Notes under the pieces: generated by a model | Told to the model about the DNA's origin: nothing | Database searches by the model: none | Seen by the model: only the letters and a program-made list of their open reading frames with translations | Shown here: in pieces, positions 22,251-33,990 of the stretch | Layout of the letters: each line of letters opens with the position of its first letter | Numbering within the stretch: the stretch's first letter is position 1 | Position numbers and translations under genes: made by a program | Source of the DNA: Phylloscopus collybita | Taxonomy: Eukaryota; Chordata; Aves; Passeriformes; Phylloscopidae | NCBI GenBank assembly: GCA_027886175.1 | Contig: JAJNNQ010000018.1 | Coordinates: forward strand, 20,255,001 to 20,319,000 | Length of the DNA: 64,000 nucleotides | Direction of reading: 5' to 3'

Positions 22251-25200
22251 CTTTGAAAGACAAGAAATTCTGCCAATGGCTAGGGCAATATTAACAATTT
22301 GAGCAAGTGAGAAATCAAGGAGAGTTTAGAGCATAATTTATTACTCACAATCACAGCTTTGAAGCCATTGCTGTCTAACTATTCAGAGGATAGGAGAAAT
22401 GCTGTAGGAAGACCCATTCCTTCCATCTTTCTCTTTCATATAGGTTACAAAGATAACAATAACACTGGGAAGAGAAGATTTCTTCAATCTTAGGCAATGG
22501 TTCAAGATGAAAAAAAATCAAACCTTAGTTTTATCAGCTAATTCTGTCAGCTATGTCAGCTGTGTTTCTTAGTCACAATATCTTGAAGTTTACAGACCTC
22601 ATTTTGAAGAGTAAACCTTGAAAAAAACAATTTCTTCATTGCTTCATGCTTTGCCTCCTCTGTTCTAAGTCTACCTTAAATTTTCCATTCTCCACATGCC
22701 TATTCTGAATCCTCCTCTCAGTTTCTGTGTCTGAATCTGCATTTTGCTTGGTGCTTCTACACTCTTCCTGTTTATCCCACTGTCTCATATTTGGACTTGG
22801 ACTAATCTCCTATCTGTTATCTCATATCCCTTCACAACAAATCCCATTTCATTATAAAGACACTTGCATCCATCTTCTTCTTGGTGTATCTACTCCAAGC
22901 AATTTCTACCTCATGCATTCATTCTCTGTCAGTCATGAATTTTGAAGGTGACATCAATACTCCAATGGAAATGTTTGAGATGCTTTGGCAATGCCAGCCA
23001 ATGTGGAAATATTCCCTTGACTGTGGAAGATTAGTGAGAAGCCCTCACTGTTCTTCAATATTAACTTCCAATCTCAAAAGTGCTTGAAACATATTAGGAG
23101 AATTTTTCTTTATTTTTCTCCCAATGTTTCTCTATTTATTTATGTATTTACTGGCATCAAGTAATTTCACTTAACCTTCAGGGATTTTTGTTTGCTATCA
23201 TTTCAGAGGTGGGAAAAGAAAGACAGGTTTAAAAATGCATATGTTGTCCTTATTGAGCTGTAACAAGATTGGCATGGTACCAGTGATGTTTGAATTTCTC
23301 TCTTAGGAAGACTAAGATAGTTCAAGCAGCTGCACTGAAATTGCATTGAAAATGGATACTTTGCAAATTCTCCCCATAAATGAAAGTTTAAATTACAAAA
23401 AGCAGTCTGACCGGTTATCTCTTAGTAAAGTGCTTTACAATTTGCATATAAACTTCATTTATTTTTCTAATTACACAGAGTAAAATGCATTCATTTTGCT
23501 TTTGATTACAAGCAGTCGTGCCAAACACCTGTGACTACCACAAATTCTAATTTGTTATTTATTTACTTCAAAGCAATCTTATCATCTAAATGATTCAAAG
23601 CATCAAAGACCTTAATTATTGATAGTCAGTTTGAAGGGTTACACTTTCCATGTCCTTGGGCTGAAGGCACTTCTCTGTTTTCTTCTCCTCAAGTACACAC
23701 TTGGCTGAGCAAAAGGACATATGATTCTGCTAAGAAGTGTTTTGGAAATCACATTCTTTTTTGATTGCAACTAGGTTTAGACAATACCAAAGAGCCAAGA
23801 CTGACAACTACAATCTGGGATCTACTAAAGGAACAAAATTTTAAAAAATTAGTCTCCTTTTTACCTTGAAAAAAAGTTGTGATATATATCACGTATACGG
23901 TGCAAGTTTGATCTGTCTCCACAACACTAATGTTTTGTGAGTACCTTTTATTTATTCCAGACAAAAATACACCAAATTTACACTATTGCAACAAATGTGC
24001 ACATGGTGTGTTCCTGTCATGATGATTTTTTTTTTATTTTCTTACAATTTAATTATAAAATTTAAGTGGGTTAAAAAACTCTTATACAAGTCAGAAGGGA
24101 AAGGATGAAAAGGTCCTTCATAAAAACAAGACACGAAGCTAATATGCTTGTTTTAGGGTGCAAATTCCTAGCTCCTCCACACGTTTGGGTATCACAATGC
24201 AAACCTTCAGACAGATTCTCAGTTGCTGCTGTCTACAAACCATGTATTTTCCAGAGTCTTAGATCATCATAGCTATTATACTCTCATAGTGCCTTGAAGG
24301 TGTGGTGTATTAGATCAGTTTTCTGGGAGCTGAGAGTACTCAGAGCTTCAGATAATTCAGATAATTTTTAATCACTCCATTCTCCATTAGCCTCTGCAAT
24401 ATTTTACCTTTGACACTTAAGGCCTTCAATTATAAGGGTCATATTACTCATGAACCCTTCATAAAACTGATCATGAGGCCTAGTCTGAATGCACAGTTTG
24501 AAGCCTAAGTTCCTCACCTGTATCATTTTACTTTTAAACAAATACCTTAAGATTTATTTCAGCCATGGATTTCCCAGGGTACACAGAAATAGGATACAGT
24601 TTTCCCTGTTCTTGAAACATATTCATAGAGTGTCCTGCAATCTGTCTGCCAGTACTTCATTACCCTGGTCCCATTCCTTTTAGACTGGGCTAGCACCCAC
24701 TGTTTCATTGTTTGATTGGAAAAACCCAAATTGCCTTGTTTGACTGCCTGTCATACCAGACACACCACATTTGGTCAGGTGTTGCATCATGTAAAAGATC
24801 TGTAGAGAATCCTGTTCCATAGGAATCAAGGAGTGAATTAAGAAGGATATGCACAGTAGCCAATACAATGCCAATGCATGGATACAATACATATAAAGTC
24901 CATATGGATATATACATGAACCCATGATGTAGGTTAGACCTGTGGCTGTACAAACCATACCAATTCCACTGGCTGAGGAGTGAGGCAAGGGTGTGAACGG
25001 ATTATGTGTGTCCCAGCCATACGGTGGTACATCTTCAGAATCTGATCTCCTGTTAGTGCAATGCTGATGTTTTAATAAACTATTTGCATATTCCTCAAAT
25101 GATTTGTTAAGCCCTGAATTCAAGGTTCACCTTCTGTAATATGACAGTGGAAACTTTTTCACATCTAGAGTTCTATGGTTTTTGTTTTCCTGTCTTTTTA

Positions 25201-25904
25201 TTCATGATAACATTATCTTCCACAAAAGAACCACCAAATCATCTGTTCTGCTCTCGGCAAATTTAAGAAAAGTCTCAAGAATTCCATTGCAGTAAATAAT
25301 AGGCAATATTTTCAGTATCTTAATACTGTTTGCATATTTTCAACAAATATGTTTTGCTTTTATTTTTAAAATAATCTAAACCAAAACCAATGCATTTGAT
25401 ATTATAATGCTAAAAGTAACACCTACATGTTAACATTTTGCACATCTGTGAAGATATTAAACAATAATCTTCCTGGAAATGCAAAAATATTTAAATATAT
25501 AATCTGTGCATGCTTTCAGCGTTAATAGGAAGAGAGTAAAAACTAGTCAGAAAATGTAATGCACTTAATTGTTCTACTGACTCTTGACTCTCTAGGCTGC
25601 ACCATCTCAGGATGGTTTGACTGTCTCATAAATAATGAAACATAGCAGCACACAATTGTACAGTCAAGGTGCAAATTGTGTAACAAAGTTGTACCTGCTG
25701 TTGTTAGGGCTTAATAAGAAGCAATACATGAATCAGAGCAGAGAATACTTGAATCTTCAAGCTAAGTTAAGACTGAATAGAGGCCAATATGAGCCAGGAT
25801 AATTAACATACTACTGTAAGATTCTACATTAAAATTTTTGCTCAGCCATCAAAACATGATCTGCAATTCCATTATAAATCTATAAAAAAGAGCTTTTCAA
25901 GAGT
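22251..25904. other. noncoding sequence
   Basis: No recognised gene or repeat. A 147-codon minus-strand open frame (24680-25123) starts at a TTG and has no recognised family; see findings. Confidence 0.5.
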
Positions 25905-25978
25905 CTATAAATACATATGTGTATATATATGTATATAAGGGTATATAGAGATGCATATAAGTATATATATAAAATATC
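25905..25978. repeat. (TA)n-rich microsatellite, imperfect
   Basis: Irregular TATATA/GTATATA runs with G interruptions. This is simple-sequence DNA. Confidence 0.8.
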
Positions 25979-27097
25979 TTTTAAGAAGTAATCTCTCCAA
26001 TGTGTTAAAGTACGTAAATTTGTGAGCTTCAGATCTTCAGTTGAGGAAAATAAAGTTGACTACTCAGGTTTCCCTGCTGAAGTTAACATGCACAAGCAAA
26101 CAGCATGTATATGAAAAGTATATTAGATTCTTAAATGATTTTCATCTGAACAACCTAATGTCTTATTGTTAACTGAGGGAAATAAAATTATTTAACTCCA
26201 CTGCTTTCCACTTCTTTAAATCACTCCTTAATTAGATTTTCTAGGTAATCGGTAAATTGATAGTTCCAGTTTCTCTCTTTCTTTCTCCCATTTTCCCATC
26301 TATGACTTTTCAAATACTGCACAGGTACTGATTTGACTGAAATTGAACATCTGATGCAAAGCTCCCTGAAGTCAGCGACAAAGTATCCACTAACATTAGT
26401 GACACTTGGATCAAACCCAAGTAGCAGCTTGAAATCTCTACATTTACAGCTGATCCCTGCAAGCAAGAGAAATTGTTCGATGGCCAGTGGTCAAGATTCC
26501 CATCCAATATGAAAGTAGTTTTCTTAATTGACCTCTACAGTCTTTGCTACTTGGCTTTTTGAATTATTAGTACTATTTCACTTTGTGATTAGTTAAAGTC
26601 TTTATGTATTGGTAACATTACTTACAGAGCTTTCATTTATGGTAGTGCTCAGCGTGGACAAGAGGAATTGTACTACATTAGTACAAACTCCAGTATACTA
26701 CCTTTCCTCTGTTGCAAAATTTACCATGAAATTGAGTTTATTTGTTTCTACTGAATCATCATTATATCGTCAGTGACCTTCCACTCTGATCAGCATGATC
26801 CAAATCCACCTTACAATACCTCTTTTAAGAGAAACATGGATTGCCTAAGAAAATGCAGAGTAGTAGACTGGAACTTGGACACCTTGCATTAATTCAGAGT
26901 GCAGGGCAAAAAAATATTCTGTACTTAGTTTGTTTTTAGGGAACTAAGGAATGGTTTACAGTGGAAGACATGACATAATGGCCTCCTTTGCCAGTCCAGC
27001 TCTGAAAGGGAGCGGAGTTTGGTTGGAGGCGTGTCTCAAGTGAAGCAGCACCCTTTTTCCTAGTGAGACTAGGCCTGTCTCATTGTAGTGCTATCTT
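25979..27097. other. noncoding sequence
   Basis: Nothing recognisable. Confidence 0.55.
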
Positions 27098-27161
27098 ACT
27101 TAAAAAACAAACAAAACAAAACCAAAACCAAAAAAACAAAACAAAACAAAAAAAAAACACA
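27098..27161. repeat. A/C-rich low-complexity tract
   Basis: AAAAC/CAAAAC units on the plus strand: the same class of repeat as the T/G tracts elsewhere but in the opposite orientation. Confidence 0.85.
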
Positions 27162-27932
27162 TGCCCACCACATGGCATTTTTATTTTTAATGGTAATGTT
27201 TCAGTAGATTGTGGACCACAGAGAGGACAGCACAAGCCATGCTTAGTGTCACTGTATCAAGGTTCCTAAGGTTCCTCTACAGGCAGCTGTCAGAGTATGT
27301 GCAATTCTACATTCACCCAATCACTTGTGAAAACACTTTAGGATACAGCAGCATTCTGGAAAAGAAGCTCTCTCAGGAGACAGCCCTCCAAGCAGAACAG
27401 TCAATGTAGTGGTATCATTTGCATCCTTTTTCTGTCCCAATAGGAAAAATAAAAAGAGAGAAAGGGTTTGCTGTCAGTACATAAGCTGAGTGAAGAGGTA
27501 AGGAGGCTTATCTTTAGCCTGCAGTAACAGCCCACAGCTTCTCCATTTCATCTTGGAAAGTGCATGAGAGCTAAAATAGTTCTGAAAGGAGCTGTGAATG
27601 GCAGAGAAATGGTTTGCCACTACTGTTATGTTTGCAGTGGCTTTCACATGATCTGCCACAAGTCCACCCACAGTGATTCCATGATCAATGAAATGCTTTG
27701 TTTATGCTCAGAGCTGTCACTTGCTAGTGGTAAAATCTTATTGTGTGTGCCTCAGAACACACACAACATGTACATGATGTGGCACTCAATTAAGTACACA
27801 TATCAATCAAGAGATGGCATGGAGATCTCTTTGTCAGTTTCATTGCTCTCTGCCTTAGGTAGAGTCCTTTCATTAAAGCTGTTTACTGTGTTTTTGCTCA
27901 TTCTGCATATCCTTTGGGCTGCTTTTGGAGCC
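27162..27932. other. noncoding sequence
   Basis: No recognised gene. The 159-codon plus-strand open frame that starts at 27564 runs through the A17 tract at 27933 and has no recognisable protein features, so I regard it as chance. Confidence 0.5.
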
Positions 27933-27949
27933 AAAAAAAAAAAAAAAAA
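27933..27949. repeat. poly(A) tract, 17 bases
   Basis: Uninterrupted run of 17 A. Confidence 0.9.
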
Positions 27950-28379
27950 CAGCAAGAGGAGAGCCTACAGGTCCAATATATGCCTGAAATATGAATGTTT
28001 TTCAGGTTCTCTTAGTTCCCAGAATTTTTTACCAAATACTTGAAAATAGTAAGGGCTTTCAGCCCTCTGGCTTAGAGTGAACACAAGTCCTTTCCTCATC
28101 CTTTCCTTTCCTGCCTCCAGTCTTTGTTTGCGGGCTCACCAGGGAGGCCAGTGACAGGTAGGTTTACCCAATAACAAGTGGGCACCATGAGGAAAATTTG
28201 CTCCCCAAGAGCATCTCTCTCAGCCTCATTGAGCATTTCAGTCTCCACCACCATGCAATAATTTTCAGCCCAATTATTTTCACAAAAACTTCTGTGGAAA
28301 CTATTCCACTTTTGCTCTTCACAGTTTCTAGTTTGGAAATTGCAGAGGACTGACATCAGTGTTTTGTTGCATTAAAACA

Positions 28380-28720
28380 GCCATGAAACGCTCCTCAGGA
28401 TATGAAGTATCACGCGGGCAGCTGGGCACATAGTAATGTCATGATGTAACTCGCACAACATGATACAGTTCAAGCTCAGAAATTAGGTTTTAATTTGCTG
28501 CAAAATTTAACACTATTAAACAGGGATTAACACTGAGGCAATTAAAGTGCAATCGGAAAAGCTCTTGCCTATGAGGTGGGAAGGGATGAATTAACTTCAG
28601 GCAAACACCGGGAAGCTCTGAGAGCATAAAAGAAATGAAGCATGGGAGAGAACATACAGGTGCAAAATCTCTTCCTGCATTGGTAAACCATCTCGACTAC
28701 ACTTGCCTCAGGGAAGTATT
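28380..28720. promoter_or_regulatory. weak candidate regulatory element
   Basis: This block has several CpGs and homeodomain-like words: TTTAATTTGC (about 28489), GGGATTAAC (about 28523, Otx/Pitx-like) and GCAATTAAAGTGC (about 28538). There is no coding signal. It is listed only because the composition differs from the neighbouring AT-rich DNA. Conservation has not been tested. Confidence 0.2.
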
Positions 28721-29426
28721 TTGGAAATCGTTCCACACAAATACAGCAATACTCTAATTCTGCTAACTCAAGAGTCGGAAGCAAAGGACCAATGTTTTGC
28801 TATTTCTACTAAATCTGGCCTTTGAGAGATTCTCCTCCTTCTCCTATAAGACCATTTACAAGCAATACCAACAGAACAGCTTTCAAAGGTTTGGTTTTTT
28901 TACCTGAAGGACTACTTTCAATAATAACCTACCCCTACATTCATCTAGTAGTATTCTTGTGAGAAAATATTTAACGGTTTTTGTTCAGACATCATTATTT
29001 AAACCTCCTGCGTCATGCTCCTTAATAACTACCTTAACCTATGCATTCCCTAGCTTTTATGTGTACTTTTGGCCCTCTGTTTTCTGCCAGCTTCCATTCC
29101 CTGCCATGATTTTAATGTTTTGCGCAAAAAGGCTTTTCTTTTCCTTCTTTTTGTATTATGTTCTTACTCATTTCCTAATCCTTTAAATGTAGTTGATGAT
29201 TCTATATCAAAGCAAAAGAAGGTTTGCATCTTTGGCCTGCAATTTCTTTACTACAGATTTCTTTAATTTATTAAATTTTATCTATGGGAAGATTATTCCA
29301 TATGGTTATGGCAACTATTCCAAATGTTCTTGCAGGTAATCAGATATACCCTCCTCTGGAGGAGCTTTCATATGCTAACCCATGAGTAAGGAATCCACTT
29401 GTAACCTTATTTGTGCATCTGTGTGG

Positions 29427-29460
29427 AAAAAAAAAAAAAAAACAACAAAAAAACCACCAA
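29427..29460. repeat. A-rich tract
   Basis: A16 followed by AACAACAAAAAAACCACCAA-like simple sequence. Confidence 0.85.
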
Positions 29461-29743
29461 ACTTCAGAGGAATACTACTGACAAGTACTAGGCCTCTAAA
29501 AGAGCAAAGAAGTCATCTTAGGCTGGTTCTGTAGTCAGAGTAGAGAGAAACCTCCACACAGCACTGATAAAGGTCTGAATTTACAAAGTCAAAGAAAATG
29601 CCCAAGGGCACTGTTAGCTGACCCAACTGTACAAACAATCAACTTAACAATGCCTAAAAACTGGACCAGACACTCCTCATTTTTATATTCATTCTTCTGT
29701 CTCCTTTGGCCTAAAAATATGGCTGAAGTTTATTTGTTTTATC

Positions 29744-29909
29744 TTAAGGAATGTTACTGACTTCTTTGCTAGCATAGTACCCAACACTGTGCTTCTTCCA
29801 AGATAATTTGCATAGCTGATCTAGTTCTTCTATAGTCATATTTACTGCAGGATACAAATACATTACAGAAAGTGGCAAAGGAGAATCCAAGGAGGAAAGC
29901 AAGATCTCG
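29744..29909 (-). other. weak terminal-exon candidate
   Basis: On the minus strand a pyrimidine-rich run ending in TTTTGCAG (to 29910) precedes an open frame of about 55 codons. It reads EILLSSLDSPLPLSVMYL and later NMTIEELDQLCK, then ends in TAA. An AATAAA signal follows within 15 bases (29729-29734). I do not recognise the protein. Acceptor-like runs and AATAAA are common in AT-rich DNA, so this may be chance. Confidence 0.15.
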
Positions 29910-32054
29910 CTGCAAAAGGAAAACAAAAAAAAACCATGAAAAATTTAAAGCACTCTTCAGAAATGTGTTTTTATTGAGCGTCACTGAAAAGAGGATGGGT
30001 AAGGAGGTAAAGAGCTCAAAACCCATGGGGTCTGCATTATTGACGGGATAGAATTTCAGTAAAAGAACAGAATGTAGTGAACTGGGAGCCAGGACTAAGT
30101 CTTCACTGCAAATGAAAGTGCAGATGTAGCTTGCTTTGTGGCAAGGGAGTTTTAGGGCCAGATTTTTCCTCTCCTAAGCGCACTGCCTGTGCTCAAGGCT
30201 AGCTCAGTTACCTGGGACAGCTGCTTAAATTCAGTTCAGACTGTCATGAAGGAGCTTTCTTTTAGTAGAGGCTAAAGGAAGCCTCTGCAGACTCATAGTA
30301 ATGGTTTGCCCAGGAGCTTCATTTGTGTTGAGAATCCTGTCCTTAGTTCCTGCCTGTTTGTATTCAAGACCAGCATCCTTACCAGCTTCTGAGCTTTGTT
30401 TCTATCCATGTCAGAAATCACATCGCTCCATTTATTTGATGGGGGAAATTGCTGTTAATCAATTAGTTCAATTCTACCAGTGCTGTAGAGCAAATTGAAC
30501 CCTTTGTTTTTCATTGTGCATATGGTGAGAGTGCAGGTTAAAGGAGATAGAAAGTCTTTGCACTAATGAAAATGAAATACCCTTCAGCCTGGTCTCCTCT
30601 CTAATAGCTTTTATATTCCTCTTGAATCTATTCCCATTTTCTCCCTGCAAAATAAGCTAAAATTCAGCAGCAAACCCTGAAATATAATAAATTTCTTTTA
30701 TGGAATTCTGTCCCTTCCCTGGCTGAAAGAGTTTTCAGGCCAATAGATGAAAAAGGCATTTCTCAAGCTAACATGAGAGCAACAGTCAGGTGCAGTGATA
30801 CAGAGTTCACTTAAAGGCTCCCTACAAAGACCATATTTGTTTTATTTTAATTTGTTCAGGCTGCAGTGTTTCCTTGAAAAGCACCCAGGAATTGATTTTT
30901 TACTAAGATTTCGCAAATTAAAAATACTGGAATAACATTTTATGATTACTTTTCATAATTAAAATATTTTTCAAACAGTGCTGTGAGCAGCATCACAGAA
31001 AGCAGATCAGTCAACAGACACACTGCATTTGCAGCTCTTCCCTCAGGGCAGCACTTGTCCAAGTCCCAATTCAAATGTAAAAGACTACTCTCCATAATTC
31101 TGATGGTAAAAACAACAGAAGTAATCATTCCATAAGCAGACTTTGATGATGTAGCATGAAGTAGATGAGGAAGTGCCCTCTCTTCCTTATATCCTGTGGC
31201 TGGCATGCCCTACAATGACGTTTCTGTGGTCTGAGCCCAGGGAACATTGCACAGAATCTGTAGACCTGGAATGATCTTTGTGATTCAAATCCCTTGCTGT
31301 CACTTTCAAGTCACAGAGGGCTTGTTTGGATAGGCCACTGGATCCCTCTAAATGAAGTTTCTTCAATGAGAATGGCAGATGCATGTGTTGCAGAGGGAGA
31401 ATTAATTTCACAGGAAACATGTTTCAGTGACACACCAATGTTTTAAAATATTTTCATCTCGAAATAGTACGAACACTAGAAATTTCAAAAATTTCAAGAC
31501 TGAAAAGACATATTTCCAAATACTTTGGGGCATAGAAGAAAGCTTACTCCACCCCTATCTCAAAATTAATCATTTTAATCACAACAGTTTTAAAAGACAC
31601 AAAGTTTCCTTCATTTTCTTAACAAAAGTAATTTTAAACTGGAAAAAATTGTTGAAAAAAACATTGAAGCAATACTGAAACTAGTTTTGAAAACTTTTCT
31701 AAAACAACCTATGAGTTAAAGTGTCTTTGATACCAGTCTTTGGCCCTATAAAATCTTGCTTCAATAAATCACCAATTATAGTGAAAAAAGGTATTGCAAA
31801 AGTCTGACCAGCTGTATTCCCTATTACTATATACTGAAATGTGCTCAACTGCCATATAATTTACTTTTACACCCCCTCTTAACCTATTTGAACTTGCCTC
31901 TGTTTTTGCAATTCTAATCATTGGTCTTTACAGAATAAGTTTCCTTTTTTTTCTCTGAGACACAACCAGCACAATTTCTAGCATCCCAACTTTAGATTGA
32001 AACAGACATCCATATACCCTCAGATGTAAATTCTCTAGCACTTTCTAAAAGGAT
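29910..32054. other. noncoding sequence
   Basis: No gene or repeat family recognised. Confidence 0.55.
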
Positions 32055-32255
32055 TTTTCTTTTCTTTTCTTTTCTTTTCTTTTCTTTTCTTTTCTTTTCT
32101 TTTCTTTTCTTTTCTTTTCTTTTCTTTTCTTTTCTTTTCTTTTCTTTTCTTTTCTTTTCTTTTCTTTTCTTTTCTTTTCTTTTCTTTTCTTTTCTTTTCT
32201 TTTCTTTTCTTTTCCTTCCTTCCTTCCTTCCTTCCTTCCTTCCTTCCTTCCTTCC
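32055..32255. repeat. compound microsatellite (TTTTC)32 (TTCC)11
   Basis: A perfect pentanucleotide array of 32 TTTTC units (32055-32214, 160 bases) passes into 11 TTCC units (32212-32255). Looser TTTC/TTAC sequence follows to about 32285. One strand is pure purine (GAAAA/GGAA). The lysine/glutamate/arginine-rich open frame on the minus strand is an artefact of the repeat. Confidence 0.98.
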
Positions 32256-32289
32256 ATTTCTTACTTTCTTTCCTTTCTTACTTTCTTAT

Positions 32290-33967
32290 GATGTGGCAAC
32301 TACAAAAATTCAAAGTTCCAGTTGCTCTTTCCCCTGAGTATTTTCTTCCTATATAATTTAACTTTTCCTGGCATTTTTCTTCCTTCCCTCTTATACTACA
32401 AATTTCCCCTAAGCAATGAGAACTTGTATTTGCATCTTTGACAGCAAAGGGGAGACTGACGGATGGAAGCAATGCTCTCTTTGAATAATGCAAAATGTTG
32501 TGACACTGACAGTAATAAGGAGTCCTAAATAATAGGTCCTTCTTGATACAATTTAAAAATATGCAGCCTATTGTCTCAGCCACCAGCAAACCAGCTCATA
32601 ACTACTGCCTCAAGAGTAAGCCTGAGTTCTATCCATCTCAGTGACAGCTGACAACAGGAAACTAATCTCTCCTAAAAATATTTCCCAATCACTTTTTGTC
32701 GTAATTAAATCAACAGTGTTCAACTACAAGTACAAGAAAATAGCTCTCTCTTTTATGACATTTTGGAGCAAGCAGTGGGCTTAAGTTTTACTCATCACTG
32801 CCCTGAGGGAAGTCGGTTCCAATTAGAGTTGTCTGCATCACCTAATCCCAGTCAAGACCCTGTTCACTCTTGTGTTTTCATTATTTTTTTCCAGTGATGC
32901 CCACAGATATTAACAAAGAGGAAAGAAATTGTGATACAATGGTAAATCTTATAGGCTTAAAACACCCGTGAGCATAAAACTATCTGAATCCTATAGCACT
33001 GACACCACTGGCTGAACATCTCATCCTTAGGATTTTATCTCTGTGTCTTAGTGTCTATCATTTTATTTGGTAGATTATTTTCCACATTAAAAGAAATCAG
33101 AAGTGACTTGGAAGTTCTTTAAAAGGTGAAAAATTGTTTCATTTCAGTTGTACTTTTAATTATGCTTGTAAATTGATATAACTTATATCATTAGAGAGGC
33201 TTTATTAACTTTTATAGATTTTGAACTACAGTTTCAATGACATAATTTTGTAATTAGTGGCTCATAGTCTTTCATTAATGGGATTTCTGGAAAATGCTGT
33301 CAGAATTAGAAAGAAAGAGAGAAAGATGCAAGAAGGGCAAACTGTATTAGAATATAGTTAATTTTTTATAGAGACTTACTCCCCCTAACAGCCAATGAAA
33401 TTTTCATATATGCTAATAGTTAATTGTGCCCAAGTTCGGAGTTACATGGAAGATTTGGCATGCAATGAAAGTTTAAAACAACACCAAAAGCATCTACAGT
33501 TAGCACAAGAAAAATAAGATCTAATCAAAAACAAAAACATGCAAACTACCCAGGATACTTTTCAGAGTTACAGCTGTGGTGAATAGAGTATATACTTTTA
33601 TTTATCTTTGGTTTGGTGTGGTCCTGGCATACCTGAGACAGAATGTCCAGTATGCCTCTACACCTCAAACTGAAGCATGTTATAGACTCCCAATGCTAAG
33701 CATTATCTGTTACTGTGCAGCCATAGCAAAATTAAATTCAGCAAGAGATTTGCTAAACTGTAGGTTTACTAAGCTGTAGAACAGCTGATTAAAGTCTGCT
33801 TCCATATTTTTCTATTACATTGTCATTGACAGTGCAATCAGATTTTAAGTTATAGCTGTTTTTCTATTTCTGTCTTTGTCTGGTGTTGCTGAGAATAACT
33901 GCATGCCACCTGCACTAAACAAACCCTTCCCCAGCCGTGCCCATAATTTCTGTGGACATAGGTTATC
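32290..33967. other. noncoding sequence
   Basis: Nothing recognisable. Confidence 0.55.
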
Positions 33968-33990
33968 ACATCAGCCTTATTAGCTGATGT
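33968..33990. repeat. 8-bp inverted repeat, 7-base loop
   Basis: ACATCAGC - CTTATTA - GCTGATGT. The arms are perfect. It could be a symmetric protein-binding site or chance. Confidence 0.85.

Noticed and set aside
24470..25135. Possible endogenous viral insertion around the 147-codon frame
   Set aside because: No viral domain could be recognised; kept only as an unexplained open frame.
27564..28043. 159-codon plus-strand frame
   Set aside because: It runs through an A17 tract (lysine run), has no recognised domain, and its length is within what chance gives over 64 kb in six frames.
32045..32257. Lysine/glutamate/arginine repeat protein on the minus strand
   Set aside because: It is a translation of the (TTTTC)n/(TTCC)n microsatellite.
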